Origin: Nelumbo lutea | Lineage: Eukaryota; Streptophyta; Magnoliopsida; Proteales; Nelumbonaceae | NCBI GenBank assembly: GCA_022828595.1 | Contig: JAKGHH010000004.1 | Location: 57,314,422-57,378,421 of the forward strand | DNA: 64,000 nucleotides | Direction of reading: 5' to 3' | In this document: positions 11,422 to 24,115 of the stretch, one piece after another | Layout: the number at the start of each line of letters is the position of its first letter | How positions within the stretch are numbered: position 1 is the first letter of the stretch | Position numbers and translations under genes: made by a program | Notes under the pieces: model-generated | What the model was told of the DNA's origin: nothing | The model's input: the letters and a program-made list of their open reading frames with translations, nothing else | Databases searched by the model: none

Positions 11422-11848
11422 TTTTATTGTGGCAATATTAGGAACCATTGGCCACTGTTAATCTGATTTGTAGCTTTGCATTCATTGCTTGTTTCCAATT
11501 GCACATCTTATATTTCAAATTTGAATGCAATAGATTTCATTGATGGAACCTATTTTCTTTCTTAATGCTTTATTGCTACATCTTTGATTTCAGTTTCAGT
11601 TTAGTTAATGTATTAGATTTCTGGTTCTATGATCTCAAAAGAAAATAAAAAATGTATAAACATCAAAGAATGCATATCTAACTACTTATACTTGTCATTT
11701 CTGAATTCAGCAATCAGATCTGAACTCACACAAAAAAAAAAAGATTTTGTTATAGTTTAGTAGTATAGTTGCATTACTTCATTGTGTTTTAGTCTTATTT
11801 CATCTCAAAAGAAAATTTTTATATCAATGTATGGTTGAATGATGCATA
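11422..11848 (+). repeat. G1 leader fragment, non-coding
   Basis: AT-rich sequence between the primer binding site and an inverted copia LTR. It has no coding signal. It contains AATTCAGCAATCAGATCTGAACTC, related to the repeated AGATCTG motif in the G1 leader at 37320-39236. Confidence 0.6.
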
Positions 11849-12547
11849 TGAAGGAATGAGAGATCCATCATATGGATGGTCGAACCCTACAGGAAGGTTA
11901 GGCAAATTTTCAAAAATTTCCTCTCCCCTCATCTAGGAATCACATTCCCTATTTTAGAAAATCTACATTTTCAAGGATCAATCTTGAACCCTAAATTGAA
12001 CCAGATCTGAAACCAGAAGCAGGAGAGGGATATACCTGATATGGAGAAACATTATCTCCCAATGAAGGTGTTCACGCCCAAAGTAAGACTCCAAAGACTA
12101 CTCCCACTGAAGATGACACAGTGAATGTTGGAGTAGAATCAGTAGTGTTCGTCCAACAAACCGAGCCTTTTGCAATAATTCACTGAAGGTTGTGAGCACA
12201 ACATCAAATCAGCCTTTCCCTAAAGGTTGATATCAAGATCTGATCTTGATTGCTCCTACTTAAAGAGGAGATCAAACTGGTAGTTATGGCGACGGTAGGA
12301 AGGAGGCGGCAAGGAGAAAATAATGCAATCTCACTAGATGCTATGTTCTCTCTTCTGTAACTCTTGCTCTAAAATTGATGATGTGATCTTCTAATAGGCT
12401 GCCACCCCCTCCTCCTTTTATAAACTTAAAGGGATCAGTTCCTAATCCCATTAGGAGTTGCTGATCCAACTCATATTTGGTTCAGAATTCCCTTTAAGTG
12501 ATAAGGATAGACCCTTCTCTTATCTGCAGATTAGATCAACCCTCTCC
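11849..12547 (-). repeat. Inverted copia LTR fragment
   Basis: Begins TGAAGGAATGAGAGATCC, the inverted LTR end, and continues through the region of the LTR promoter. It stops near 12547 at CTCCTAG, where G2 LTR sequence begins; the two share CTCCTA/CTAGGG-like bases. The other half of this LTR is not in the window. Confidence 0.8.
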
Positions 12548-13350
12548 TAGGGCACCCATATATTTGCTAAAACCCAACTGCCACCCCCCTCTTTCTCTCT
12601 AATTCTACTTATATCCACTCTTCTCTATAAAAAGGACCTTAAGGGCCCTGGAGAAGGGGTTGGTAAATTTACCCAGTTAACAAGGCTAAGGTTTTTTGAG
12701 GAGTTCAAGGATTGTAAGAGGGGAGGACACCTAGTTCTTGTCAGGAGGGGTTCCTGCAAGCTGTTCAACCATTACGCAACTACCGCCACTAGATCTGATC
12801 AACCATTCTCTTCTTTTTTTATTTTCTTTTCTGGTATTTTTATTTTTGCAATCTTTTAGATTTAATTCTTTTTTGTTTCCCTATTTTATAGATATGAATT
12901 CATTTGGTTCAAGGCTAAGGTCTGTCGAGGGGTTCGACGGTTGTACAAAGGACGGATGCCTGGTTCTTGTCAAGAGGGGTTCCTGCAAGCTGTTCAACCA
13001 TTCTACATTTACCGCCACCAGATCTGGATTCTGGATCATTTATTTATTTATTTATTTTATTTCCTTTTTTAATTCCCATACTTTATTAAATTCTGATTTT
13101 TATTTATTGTCTTATTTAAATTCAAAACATTTAATTTCAGCAATAATATATTTTATTTTCGTATTTTCTACCATTCTTGATTGCATCCTCTTGTCCGGAT
13201 CTAAGTATATATTAAATTTTCACTTGCTTCCCTATGGACACGACCCGTTCTCACCCATTTACTATGTTAGTAGCTGTTTGAGAAACGGTAAAAATTATAA
13301 ATGTTTAAACTAGTATTCCAGAGTGTTTAATGACATGCTTCCGGACACAA
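12548..13350 (+). repeat. Gypsy family G2 5' LTR, left part missing
   Basis: Aligns with 16545-17502 and, inverted, with 7121-7900. It carries two direct repeats of about 110 bases (near 12690-12800 and 12912-13027) that share GGGGTTCCTGCAAGC. It ends near GGACACAACA at 13350, and integrase coding sequence follows directly. The primer binding site, gag, protease and RT have therefore been deleted. A TATA-like CTATAAAAAGG lies near 12626. The 191-codon frame across it is chance. Confidence 0.8.
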
Positions 13351-13800
13351 CATCATCTTCCTATAGAATTAGAGCATCAGGCTTATTGGGCCATCAAAAA
13401 GTTTAATTTCGACCTAACCCAAACTGGATCCCACCAGGCTTTGCAATTAAGTGAGCTAGAAGAACTTCGCAATGAAGCTTATGAAATCTCTTGCATTTAT
13501 AAAGCCAAAATGAAAGTGTTCCGTGATAAGAACATTTCAAGAAAAACATTTGAACCTAGTAAAAAAGTTTGGCTCTTTAATTCTAGGTTGCGGTTGTTTC
13601 CAAGAAAATTAAAGTCCAGATGGGATGGGTCATTTGTTGTTGATAAAGTGTTCAAGCATGCTGCAGTTAGAATAGTTGATCCTAAGAATTGAATCATGCT
13701 CAACATCAATGGTCAAAAGCTTAAACCATACATAGAAGGAGTATCTGACAATAGAGGAGTTGAGAACTTTAGTTTGAATGATCTAATTGCATCTGGCTGA
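13351..13800 (+). pseudogene. Gypsy integrase C-terminal fragment (G2)
   Basis: Encodes the last part of a Ty3/gypsy polyprotein: LPIELEHQAYWAIKKFNFDL, then LQLSELEELRNEAYE, KVWLFNSRLRLFPRKLKSRW and NGQKLKPYIEG. This is the region after the integrase core and corresponds to 34296-34735 of G3. A TGA at 13690-13692 interrupts it, and reading continues in frame to 13800. Integrase inserts the cDNA in the nucleus; without its catalytic core this fragment cannot. GTTGGGAGGCAACC at 13821 is the same post-pol motif as at 34784 in G3. Confidence 0.85.
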
Positions 13801-14781
13801 AGACGTTAAACTTAGTGCTAGTTGGGAGGCAACCTAATGAAGTTTTATTTTAGTTGTCTTGTTAGAGTTTGTCTTTTCTTTTGAATAAGTTTCAGAATTC
13901 AATTGGCAAATCCTAAACCCCTATTGAATTCTTACCTCTTGATTGTTCCCTTCGGCCAAAGTCCCTTTTGCATCATTCTTATCATGCCATTGGGGAAAAT
14001 GGCATTTAAGTTGGGGGGTGAGGAGCTAAGCCTTTAAATATGTAGAATTAAAATTTCACTGAAAATTTTAAATTTTTTTTCCATTAAAAGAGATTCCCAA
14101 AAAGAAAAGGTTAAGGAAACTAATAAAAGAATATTGAATTTGGTAGAGTTTGGTAGCAAGTGACAGGAGTTAAATTGGTCTTGTTTGAATGTTGTCAAAA
14201 CTGTTTAGAAATTGAAAATACTCTCAAGTTTGCCCTTGTGAAGATAAGAAGAGAGAGATTAAGAAATCAGACAAAAAAATCTTAAAATTAATAGAGATTG
14301 TAGACTACCCCGAATAGTGCTGAGTTTTACATACAAAAAAAAAACAGAAAAGGGAATGCCAAAGGCACTTACGTAACACTTAGTAACCGGGTTTCTTCAC
14401 CTAAGTCAAGTGTTGAGATTCGCGGCAAACGGTGGAAGGTAGCAATAAAATTGTGTGTGCATATCAAGTTCAGGGGTAGAAATCGAATGTTAGAAATGAT
14501 AAGAAGAATACCCACCTAATTTTAAAAATCAATCTTAGCTTATCGAGACAGTCAAGAAATGGAAGGGTATATAATATTTTTAAGCCAAGTTTCTGTAATG
14601 TTCAAAGCAAGACGGTTTACCCCTTAAACCCAATACTGATCTATACAAAGTTTGAGAATTCTGGAATCAGGATATTTGGCTAATTTTTTTAGGGATGATC
14701 TTGTAATGGGAATGATCTCTTTACTCAGCGTAATTTTAAGGCTGCATTGCAAAGGGAATAGCAATGGTTAAGTTGGGAGTG
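13801..14781 (+). repeat. G2 3' untranslated region and polypurine tract
   Basis: About 980 bases without coding signal. The part from 14490 matches inverted 8565-8858. AAGTTGGGAGTG at 14770-14781 is the polypurine tract before the 3' LTR. A run of As at 14335-14344 precedes ACAGAAAAGGG. No env-like frame is present. Confidence 0.7.
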
Positions 14782-15272
14782 TGATATCTTTATATTTTGA
14801 TGCCTTTAAGGGCATCAATTTAAGGGTATTTTAGACCTTAGACTGACTAATCTATACCATTTTTCTGATTAAATTCAATGTTGTGACCTTTAAGGGTCCC
14901 TATGCAAATTTTGGGTAAACACTAGGAAATTTACAGAGTGTAATGCAGATTTTGGGAAGCTGGTGAGAATTTCAGTTGAGAGAGGGGGTGTTTTTGTGAA
15001 AAATTGAGCACAGGAGGGCGCCTCTTATCTGCTAAACCCAGAAAGTCACCCCTCCTACTCTATTAGCATACTCTCCTCTCCTTAGCAAACCTTAGGGCTC
15101 CTTCCCACTCATTCTTTTCACCTTTAACAAACCCTAGCCGCCCCTAATTGCTAAATCTTCACCTTCCACTCCATCCTAACATCTAATCTCAACCATCCAA
15201 GCCTTAGCAACCTCTCATAACCTTAGATCTTCACCTTGCAATCTTTACCCTCCATCCTAGGGCGCCACCCAC
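14782..15272 (+). repeat. G2 3' LTR, first part
   Basis: Starts TGATATCTTTATATTTTGATGCC after the polypurine tract, as in the inverted copy at 8564. It is interrupted at 15273 by a solo copia LTR; the last five bases, CCCAC, are duplicated beyond it. Confidence 0.85.
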
Positions 15273-16539
15273 TAAAAGAATGTTAGGATCCATCTTATAG
15301 ACGCCAAAAAGATGGCGGAACGGGTGGGCGAATTTCAAAAATTTTTCTACATTCTCCAAGAGTGGAAAAGGTTAAAGGCTCAATCCTTTTGCTAACATTA
15401 ATCTCAGATCCGCTCCATAGATGGGTGATCATATCAGCCCAGCTCAAAATGGGCTTTTAGCCCATTAAGTGTTCAATGCTTAACTAGTTTTCAATCTGCT
15501 ACCTAGTTGGGCTTCTTTGTAAGGCGTGGGACCCAAGCATTGATCTACACACCAACCACATGGGTTTGGCCCAGCCTTTATTACAAGGCCCAGCCGAATT
15601 CACTGAAAAGCTCAGTGAACCCCTGAGCCCATCACATGGACCCTATGGGCCCAACACTTACATTAAGTGGTCCCTGGGCCAAGCCATCTTATATAAATCC
15701 AAGGACTGTGGACAGGTGTAAGATTAGCCCATCAGGTATTATCCTAAATGGTCTTACACTTAACCTCTCAGCCCTTAATGATCAAGCACTGCCCGACAAG
15801 AGAGGACCTCTCCCTCGGCTACAAGGAACAGTGCCACACTCTCTACTTACATGGATCCCAGGAATTAAAACCATTTGCAAACACTTTGAAACCATATATA
15901 AATATATCATATATAAATTTTGCAAAACAAGATTCCAACGATTGAAATCAACTGCCGGCAGTTTGGTTTCCATCAGAGAGAGTGCATTCCCAATCATTAC
16001 CTTTGTCCGACAAAGGGGCTGATCCTGTCACTATGATCACCCACTCAGATGAATTCTTGGACTGTCCCAACAAACCCAGGTTTTGATCCCCGCTAGGGAT
16101 CTCACTGATTGGCATATGAAAGACTGTCCGATCCGACACCTAGTGAAGTGTCATAATCAGTCTAGGGGTCAGGTGTAACTTTCCAGTTTTGTGCATCTGT
16201 CTCCAAGGTCCAAGGCAATACTGGAAATCTGGTCCGGTTCAAGGATTTGAGTAACTCCATACTGCATGTGCCTTGGGTCTTACCCTGGTGGCCGAGACAG
16301 GCCATCCCAACACTTGGTGGCACACTAGTATCAGCCTTGGCAGGATAAATCTCCCCAGACTTATCCAATGGCTGTGAACATTTAAAAGTAACACGAGTCT
16401 CTATAAGTGTCCAGTTTTAGGGTCTTACACAGAATTAAACCAAACAACATGAATCAAACATTAACTTTATTTATTTACACTAAATATCAAAAGTAAATCA
16501 AATCGGATTGATGCTAAGGGCATACAAAACTGTCTAACA
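15273..16539 (-). mobile_element. Solo copia LTR (S3), TSD CCCAC
   Basis: An inverted copia LTR from TAAAAGAATG (normally TGAAAGAATG) to CTGTCTAACA. It is flanked by CCCAC at 15268-15272 and 16540-16544, a perfect 5-bp target-site duplication. It is shorter (1267 bp) than S1 and S2 because about 600 bases near its 3' end are missing around 15350. A lone LTR with its duplication indicates insertion of a complete element followed by recombination between its LTRs. Confidence 0.92.
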
Positions 16540-16544
16540 CCCAC

Positions 16545-17502
16545 TCGTTTTAATCTCCACCTTTCAGCCCTAGGCACCCAAATCTGCATCATTCAATCCT
16601 AAGAACTTAAATTCCTGCCCTCCATACTTATAGGCACCCTCTCCTTTTCACTCTCGCCATAGGATCCTTCTAGTTTAATCCTAACCCTCCATTGCTAAAC
16701 CTTAGAGGTGCCCTTTTTCTGCATAAACCCACTAGTCTCCCCTCTCTTTCTCTCTAATCCCTGTTTTGTCCACCCTTCTCTATAACAATGACCCCAACGG
16801 CCCTGGAGAAGGGGTTGGTTAGCCCAGTTCACAAGGACAAGGCTTCTTGAGGGGTTCAAGGATTACAAGAAGGAGGACATCCAGTTCTTGTTTGGAGGAG
16901 TTCCTATAAGTAGTTCGTCCAACCTGTAATTTCCTCCACTAAAGGTGATCCACCATTTTTATTTTATTTTATTTTCTTTCTTTTTGTTATTTAAATTTTC
17001 TTGAAATTTAATTTAATGCAATTTTTTATTTTGGTTTGATTTAATTTCTGCTTTGTTTTTTTTATTTTTTGTCTTTTGCAAACCTGAATTCGCACCTTCG
17101 AAGGCTAAGGTGTCTCGAGGGGTTCGAGGGTAGAATGGAGGAGGAACGACTTGTAGTTTGTCTTCCTAAAAAGCTACCACCACTGGATCCGAATTTTAGC
17201 ATATTTTTATTTATTTTCTTGTTAATTTCAGTTTTATTTAATTTTTGAATTTTATTTCTTGTCTTTTTCAATTCTGAATATTTAATTTTCGCTTTAATAA
17301 ATTTTTTGTTCTTATTTTCTAGAAATCCCAAATCTGTTTCTTTTTCTTATTTGTCCAGAACAAAATAATAACTTTTAACCTTGCTTCCCTGAGGATTCGA
17401 CCCCTTCCTCACCACTAAAGTATGTTCTTTATTTAGTTTTGAGGATTAGAAAAATATAAATTATTAAACTGGTGTCCAAACGCACCATCCTAGAGCACAC
17501 CA
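16545..17502 (+). repeat. G2 3' LTR, second part
   Basis: Continues 14782-15272 after the solo LTR. It carries CTCTATAACAATGACC, GGCCCTGGAGAAGGGGTTGG, the direct-repeat units near 16835 and 17100, and the end region with CTTGCTTCCCT. It ends around CACACCA at 17502, where a copia LTR fragment begins. Confidence 0.8.
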
Positions 17503-17684
17503 TGTGTAGATCAATGCTAGGTTCCCATGTCATAAAAAGAGAACAAAACTAGCCAACACTTAATGGGTTAAACAAGCAATATGAGTTAATGGGCCTAAAG
17601 CCCATTTTGAACTGGGCTTAAATGGTTTAATTGGGCCAATTTTGGAATTATAATCTGACTGGGATTTGTAGTTAGATAAGATAG
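17503..17684 (+). repeat. Copia LTR middle fragment
   Basis: TGTGTAGATCAATGCTAGG and AATGGGCCTAAAGCCCATTT match the middle of the copia LTR. It stops at the start of the compound copia structure at 17685. Confidence 0.8.
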
Positions 17685-19057
17685 TGTTAGACAGTGTATG
17701 CCCTTAGCTCCAATCAGAATGATGTACATTATGACATTTAATATAAACGAATAAAGTACATATTTGATTCATGTTGTTATGATGTGTTTTTGTGTAATAT
17801 CCTTAAACTGGACACATATGAGACTCGTGTTAGTTTAGAATCTTCATAGCCATTGGATAGATATGGGGAGATTTATCCTGCCAAGGCTGACACTGATGTG
17901 CCGCCAAGTTGGTTGGGGTGGCTTGTCTCAGCCGCCAAGGTGAGACCAGAGGTACATGCAGTGTGGGTTTTCTTGAAACCCTGAATTGGACTAGAATTCT
18001 AGTATTGCCCTGGACCTTGGAGATAGATGGGCAAAACTAGAATATTACACCTGACCCCTAGACTCGATTATGATACTGCACTAAGTGTCGGATTGGGCTG
18101 TCTTTGATATGCCAATGAGTGAGATCCTTAGAGGGGGTCAAAACCTTGGTACGTTGGGACAGTCCGAGAATTCATCTAAGTGGGTGATCATAGTGACAGG
18201 ATCAACCCCTTTGTCAGACAAAGTGAATTATCAAGGATCCACTCTCTCGGATGGAAACCAAAACTACCGGCAGTTGATTTCTACCGTTGAAATTTGTTTT
18301 TGCAAAATATATTTATATAGAGATATACATATATATATTATGATTTCAAAATGTTTGCAAAATATTTTAATTCTTGGGATCCATGTGAGTAGAGAGTGCA
18401 GCACTGTACCTTGCAGTCGAGGGAGAAGTCCTCTCTTGTCGGGCAATGTTTGATCATTATGGGCTGAGAGGTTAAGTGTAAGACCATTGAGGGTAATACC
18501 TGATGGGATAATCTTGCATCTGCCCATAGTCCTTAAGTTTTTATAAGGTGGCTTGACCCAAGGACCATTTAGTGTAAATGTTGGGCCCATTAAGAGCCCA
18601 TGGTGATGGACTCAGGGGTTCACTGTCTCCTATAGTGAATTTGGCCAGGCATTGTCACAGAGGCTAGGCTGAACCCATGTTGTTGATGTGTAGATCAATG
18701 TTTGGGTCACATGCTACACAAGGATATCCAACTGGGCAACAGATAGGAGGGTAAGTGAGCAAATGGACTTAATGGGCCTAAAGCCCAAATCGAACTAACT
18801 TAATGTGATTAATTAAAAGAGGGTGATTTTGGGATTCAGATCAGCAGAGAGGATAAGGGATTATCCCTATCCACTGAAAGAGACCAAATCCAAATAAAGA
18901 TTTGGATCAAGAAACTCTTAATTAGATTAGGAGGGCTGATCTTTATCTACAATTAAGATAAGGGATTATCCTTATCTCTTAAAGAGAGTCCAGATCCAAA
19001 TACAAGCTTTGGATTAGGAAACTCCTAATGGAATTAGGAGAACCTCTCTTTAAAGGT

Positions 19058-19066
19058 TATAAATAG
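19058..19066 (+). promoter_or_regulatory. Putative LTR TATA box (copia copy 1)
   Basis: TATAAATAG in the 5' LTR, about 550 bases before the first LTR end. Equivalent boxes occur at 19706, 54091 and 61757. Confidence 0.5.
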
Positions 19067-19705
19067 AGCAGCAAGTGGTGAACCAAAAACACACAGAAAA
19101 GAAGAGAGATCTTCTGGTTCATAGATCTGAAGAAAGAAATCTTGCAGTTTGACTACAGATTTCTACCCTTTCCTGCTCTTGTTGCCTCTTCTAGTTTGAT
19201 CTCCACCTATAGGAGCGATCAAGAAGAGTTCTTGATATTATCTTTTGGGAGAAAAGAAAGGTAATAAGAAGTCGTGCACACCTGCCCTCCATCGAGTTCT
19301 TGCTGAAGAACCATCCTGCTGATTCTGCTCTACCCTACGCTGTGCTATCTTCAGTGGGAGCAATCTTTGGTATTCTCCTTGGGTGTGAACACCTTTGTTG
19401 GGGGTTACTACTACTCCGTATCAGGTATATCCCTCTCTTACATTTTGGTTTCAGATCTGGTCTGGTTTAGGTTCAAGATTGATCATTGACAATGCAGTTT
19501 CTTAAAATAGGGAATGTGATTCCCACATGGGAAGAGAATTTTTTTAAATTTCGCCCAACCTACCTGTAGGGTTTGGCCATCCATATGATGGATCTCTCAT
19601 CCCTTTTCGATAGGTCTTATCAACTTGAGAGTCTAGATCTAAATACAAGATTTAGATTAGGAAATCTCATTCCTAATCAGATTAGGATGTAAATCTTGAA
19701 TGGAT

Positions 19706-19714
19706 TATAAATAG
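19706..19714 (+). promoter_or_regulatory. Putative second TATA box in the duplicated LTR tail
   Basis: TATAAATAG lies in the tail duplicate, so this LTR holds two candidate promoters in tandem. Confidence 0.45.
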
Positions 19715-20220
19715 GGTGCAAAATCCACAAAGAGAAGACACTCCTCTCTATAGTCTTTTCTCTCCCTAAGTTCTTGGTGCCATCCCAGTTTGATCTCCAC
19801 CTACTAGATTGATCATGAAGTGTTCTTGATATTGTTTCTTGGTGAAGAAAGACTCAGAAGTTGTGCTCACACCACCCTTCTCAATTCTTGGTGAAGAATC
19901 TCGGGTTCTTGCTGAAGAACCATTCTTGGTGATCCTACCTCAACATTCATTGTGTCATTTTCAGTGGAGGCAGATTTTGGTATCCTCTTTGGGCATGACA
20001 CCTACGTTGGGAATTCCTTTTAATTCTATATCAGGTATTTCCATCTCCCTTCCTTTGATTCCAAATCTGGTCTGGTTTTGTTTCAAGAATAGTCCTTGAA
20101 AATGCAGTTTTCTAAAATAGGGAATGCAATTCCCAGATGGGAGAGAGAGAAATTTTTGAAATTTCACCCAATCTTTCTGCAGGGTTCAGGCATCATATGA
20201 TGAATCTCTCATTCCTTAAA

Positions 20221-20232
20221 TGGTATCAGAGG
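20221..20232 (+). other. Copia primer binding site (initiator-Met tRNA), copy 1
   Basis: TGGTATCAGAGG, one change from the canonical TGGTATCAGAGC, lies one base after the LTR. Confidence 0.9.
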
Positions 20233-22032
20233 TAGGTTCACATTCTTGAACCAAAATCAGACCTGATTTCAACCTGTGCAAATAGGAAGAGTCGGGTCTA
20301 CCTAATTCGTGTAGATTAGGGTTATCTCTGAGAATTTGGTTCTCAGCTATGGGCAATTGATCTGAAATTAAATATTTTTTCTGCAATATATTTAGAATTG
20401 TTCTATTTATATTTCTTGAAATCTGGGTTGTTTGTACGATGGAGAGATTGAATTCTTTTTGGCGCAATGAATCTACGCACCTGCTATTTTATTCTATTCA
20501 TTCTTGGTCTGTAAATATTTTTTTATTTTATTTTCTAGATGGAATGTATAGGATTTGATTCTGATGTAATTAATAAAGAAATTAGGTTTTTTCTTTTTTT
20601 TTTCATTAGAAGAATTGTTGAAGCACAAAGGAGAAATTTTTTAGATTTGGGTTCGGCAATATGCGATTTGTAGTTTTGGAAACTGCAATCTGTGAACCAA
20701 CTTTTGTTTTGTAGGGTTGTAGCCTTACAAACAGCCCACATGTCATTGTTTGCTGATTCTTGATTGTCATTTATTAGTTTTTAATTTCATATTAGCTTCT
20801 AGAATTGAGTCTTGAATTAAAGCATTAAACCCTAGACCAATTCGACCCAGATTGGACCAAACTAGTTGGACCAAATCTGTGGATCATTATGGGCTGTTCA
20901 CAGCCCTGGAATTTTACATATGGGCTGGGAGTTTGATGGCTAATTGCAAGACACAATTCGGCCCACCATGTAAAACCCAACTTTAATTTGTTAAAACTAC
21001 ATCAGCCCTGATTCAATTATATGGGCCGAACTGCTCTTTGCTATTCAGCCCATATACCTAGATAATATTATTTGATAATCTTATGGGTTCTATTGGGCTG
21101 ATTTTGATTTAACCTAATTAATTTAGGGTTTTACAGTTTAATTGATTGGATCAATTTGTTTCAAGCATGTGATGTATGGATGTGTGATGTGCTACGTACA
21201 TGGGCCATAAGCACTTGACCCATGTTAATTTGATAGTGGCTCTTTCGCACACCATGTCTAAATGCACATCATTGCCATGGTGACCATAAGATCATTGGAT
21301 GATCTCCCTAATTAATGGGCCCTACATTAACTTCCTCCCCAATAGGAACCGTGTGGAACCCTAGCCGTTTAGGCCCCATTTAAATTTGGTTTTGAGAAAG
21401 CCAATGGGAGCCACTTTGGTTTGACCTAAATAAAACTAGGGCATAGTTACTCATTCCCTACTGAAAATATAAGTGCATGTGATAAGGAGATTCATATGAT
21501 GAACTCTCTAAAGGCCTTCTGTCATTAGCTTGATGATGTGTCCTTCAGAAATGAGGAGATACACCATAAAATTTGGCTATCCATTTGCTGTTGGATCTGT
21601 TGGATTGTTTCATAAGATGATAGAGGCATCATAAACTGATGTAGGAGGGGCCTATCCAAAAATGGAAGACTCTCTCATAGTACCTTGACGTTCACGAATA
21701 TGATGGGTATGCACTTACTGGACAGAAAGGTTTAACCTAAAAGGGCAATGAACCTTGTTTGATAGAGGCCAAAGGGAAAACTCATTAGATGAGTAGATAT
21801 GATTCTTCACAAAAGGTGGTGGGGTTATGAAACTGAAGCAGTTGGCTCCATGCATTGTATGTGGTTTCCCACATTTCTAGAGACATATTTTGTAGTCTCC
21901 GTCACTGAGATAGGAGGGAAGTCTTAGAAATGAACAAATGAAAATGCAGCATAGATTAAAAGCCATATCTATGTAGTAAACATGAATCAATTCAGGTTGT
22001 GGACTAATAATTTGCCTTGCCTTTTATCAGAA
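20233..22032 (+). repeat. Long non-coding leader of copia copy 1
   Basis: About 1800 bases lie between the primer binding site and gag. The leaders at 54637-56461 and (inverted) 50236-52020 are homologous and of similar length. Conserved blocks include GGTTCTCAGCTATGGGCAA, GATGTGCTACGTACATGG and GGGAGCCACTTTGGTTTGAC. It ends TTGCCTTTTATCAG three bases before the gag ATG, a 3' splice-site-like sequence. No protein is encoded. Confidence 0.8.
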
Positions 22033-22172
22033 ATGGCAAATGGACAATTCGCCATGTTGTTGGATGATAACAAACTTAAGGGATCAAATTATGTTGACTA
22101 GTTTTGTAACCTTATGCTAGTGTTAACATCTAACAAATTGGACAAGGTTGCACAAGGTTGCTAAGAACCCTG
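22033..22172 (+). pseudogene. Copia copy 1 gag, first segment
   Basis: ATGGCAAATGG at 22033 starts the gag, reading MANGQFAMLLDDNKLKGSNY, with a TAG where copies 2 and 3 have Trp, then LMLVLTSNKLDKVA. A 10-base repeat (CACAAGGTTG twice) near 22143-22160 shifts the frame. The gag is split by solo LTR S1 at AAGAACCCTG. It resumes at 24116, 40829 and 42742. Confidence 0.9.
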
Positions 22173-24110
22173 TGTTAGACAGTTTTGTATGCCCTTAGCT
22201 TCAATCTGATCTGATGTACTTTAAATATTTAATGTAAATAAATAAAGTGTATGTTTGATTCATGTTGTATGGTATGATTCTGTGTAAGACCTTAAAACTG
22301 GACACTTACTGAGACTCATGTTAGTTTTAAATGTTCATAGCAATTGGATAAGTCTGGGGAGATTTATCCTGTCAAGGCTGATACTGATGTGTCACCAAGT
22401 GTTGGAATGGCCCATCTCGGCCACTAGGGTAAGACCCAAGGCACATGCAGTATGGGATTACTCGAATCCTTGAACTGGACCAGATTTCTAGTATTGCCCT
22501 GGACCTTAGACATAGATGGGCAAAACTGGAAAGTTACACTTGACCCCTAGACTCGATTATGTTACTTCACTAGATGTCGGATTGGGCTGTCTTTGATATG
22601 CCAATCAGTGAGATCCTTAGTGGGGGTCAAAACCTGGGCATGTTCAGGCAGTCTGAGAATTCATCTGAGTGGGTGATCATAGTGACAGGATCAGCCCCTT
22701 TGTCAGACAAAGATAATGATCGGGAATGCACTCTCTCTGATGGAAACCAAACTACCGGAAGTTGATTTCAATTGTTGGAATTTTGTTTTGCAAAATTTAT
22801 ATATATGATATATATTTAAGTATGTTTTCAAAATGTTTGCAAATGGTTTCAATTCCCGGGATCCATGTGAGTAGAGAGTGCAACACTGTTCTTTGCAGCT
22901 GAGGGATAGGTCCTCTCTTGTCAGGCAGTGCCTGATCATTATGAGCTGAGAGGTTAAGTGTAAGGCCATTTAGGATAATACCTGATGGGCTAATCTTGCA
23001 CCTGCCCATAGTCCCTGGGTTTTTATAAGATGGCTTGGCCCAGGGACTACTTAGTGTAAGTGTTGGGCCCATAGGATCCATGTGATGGGCTCAGGGGTTC
23101 ACTGGGCTTCTCAGTGAATTCGGCTATGCCTTGTAATAAAGGCTGGACCGAACCCATGTGGCTGGTGTGTAGATCAATGCTTGAGTCCCACACCATACAA
23201 AGAAGCCCAACTGGGCAGCAGATTAGAAACCAATTGAGCATTGATTATTAAATGGGCCAAAAGCCCATTTCGGACTGGGCTAATATGATCACCCACTTAA
23301 GGGGCGGATCTGAGATTAAGGTTGGCAAAAGGATTGGGCCTTTAACCTAATTCACTCCAGGAGACCAAGTTCAAATCAGATTTGAATGTGGTAATCTCCT
23401 AATAAGATCAGGAGTAAGCTAACCTAATCTGCTGATAGGATTAAGATCATCCCCTATCCAGATACTGATATGGATTGGGATAACTCCTAATGGGATTAGG
23501 AGATTTTTTAATCAAGAAAGAGGTGAAATCCTAAGAGGATTAATAGAATTTGAACCTAGGATTTTGAGCAAGAAACTTTTTGTGAATTGAGATATGATCT
23601 CATACACCCCATAGAGAAGAGAAGCAATCTTTGCCATCTTCATCTCAGAAGTTCTCCTCTAACCACCACCATTCTCTGAAAAGATTCAGTCTTTGAAGAA
23701 AAGAAATCAAGAAATCAGTTCTTGACATCAGTTTTATAGAAAAAACTAAAAAGATCCGGTGCTTAGAGTATCCAGAGGATTCTTGTGAAGGATTCAGTGT
23801 GTAGGACGCTCTCTGCTGGTTCCGTTCCACACATTGTTGTGTCATCTTCAGCAGGAGCGGATCTTGGTGTCCTCTTTGGGTGTGAACACCAACTTTGGGA
23901 GATGCTGCTTCTCTGGATCAGGTATAATTCCTCCCTTATCTTTAGGTTTAGATCTGATTCGATTATGGTTCAAGTAGGATCATTGAATATTGTATTCTAA
24001 TTTTAGGGAATATGATTTTCAGTTGGAAGAAGGTAGGAAAATTTTTGAAATTCGCCCACCCATTCCGCAACCTTTATGGCTTCCGTATGATGGATCCCAC
24101 CATTCTTTCA
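22173..24110 (+). mobile_element. Solo copia LTR (S1), TSD CCCTG
   Basis: A complete 1938-bp LTR from TGTTAGACAGTTTTG to CATTCTTTCA, flanked by CCCTG at 22168-22172 and 24111-24115. The uninterrupted counterpart in copy 3 (AACCCTACACCAG, 56587-56599) shows the empty site. It belongs, with S2 and S3, to a subfamily whose start reads TGTTAGACAGTTTTGTATGC rather than TGTTAGACAGTGTATGC. Confidence 0.95.
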
Positions 24111-24115
24111 CCCTG

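Larger units (their letters stand above)
17685..20219 (+). repeat. 5' LTR of copia copy 1, with duplicated tail
   Basis: Starts TGTTAGACAG. A first complete LTR runs to about 19607 (CATCCCTTTT), then the last 610 bases or so of the LTR occur again (19608-20219), ending CTTAA before the primer binding site. Both parts carry a TATA box (19058 and 19706) and the CCATATGATGGATC / CATATGATGAATC end block. The frames at 18085-18590 recur in other LTR copies and are not accepted as genes. Confidence 0.88.

Noticed and set aside
12738..13313. 191-codon plus-strand open frame
   Set aside because: T-rich, hydrophobic translation of a G2 LTR that does not survive in the other two G2 LTRs.
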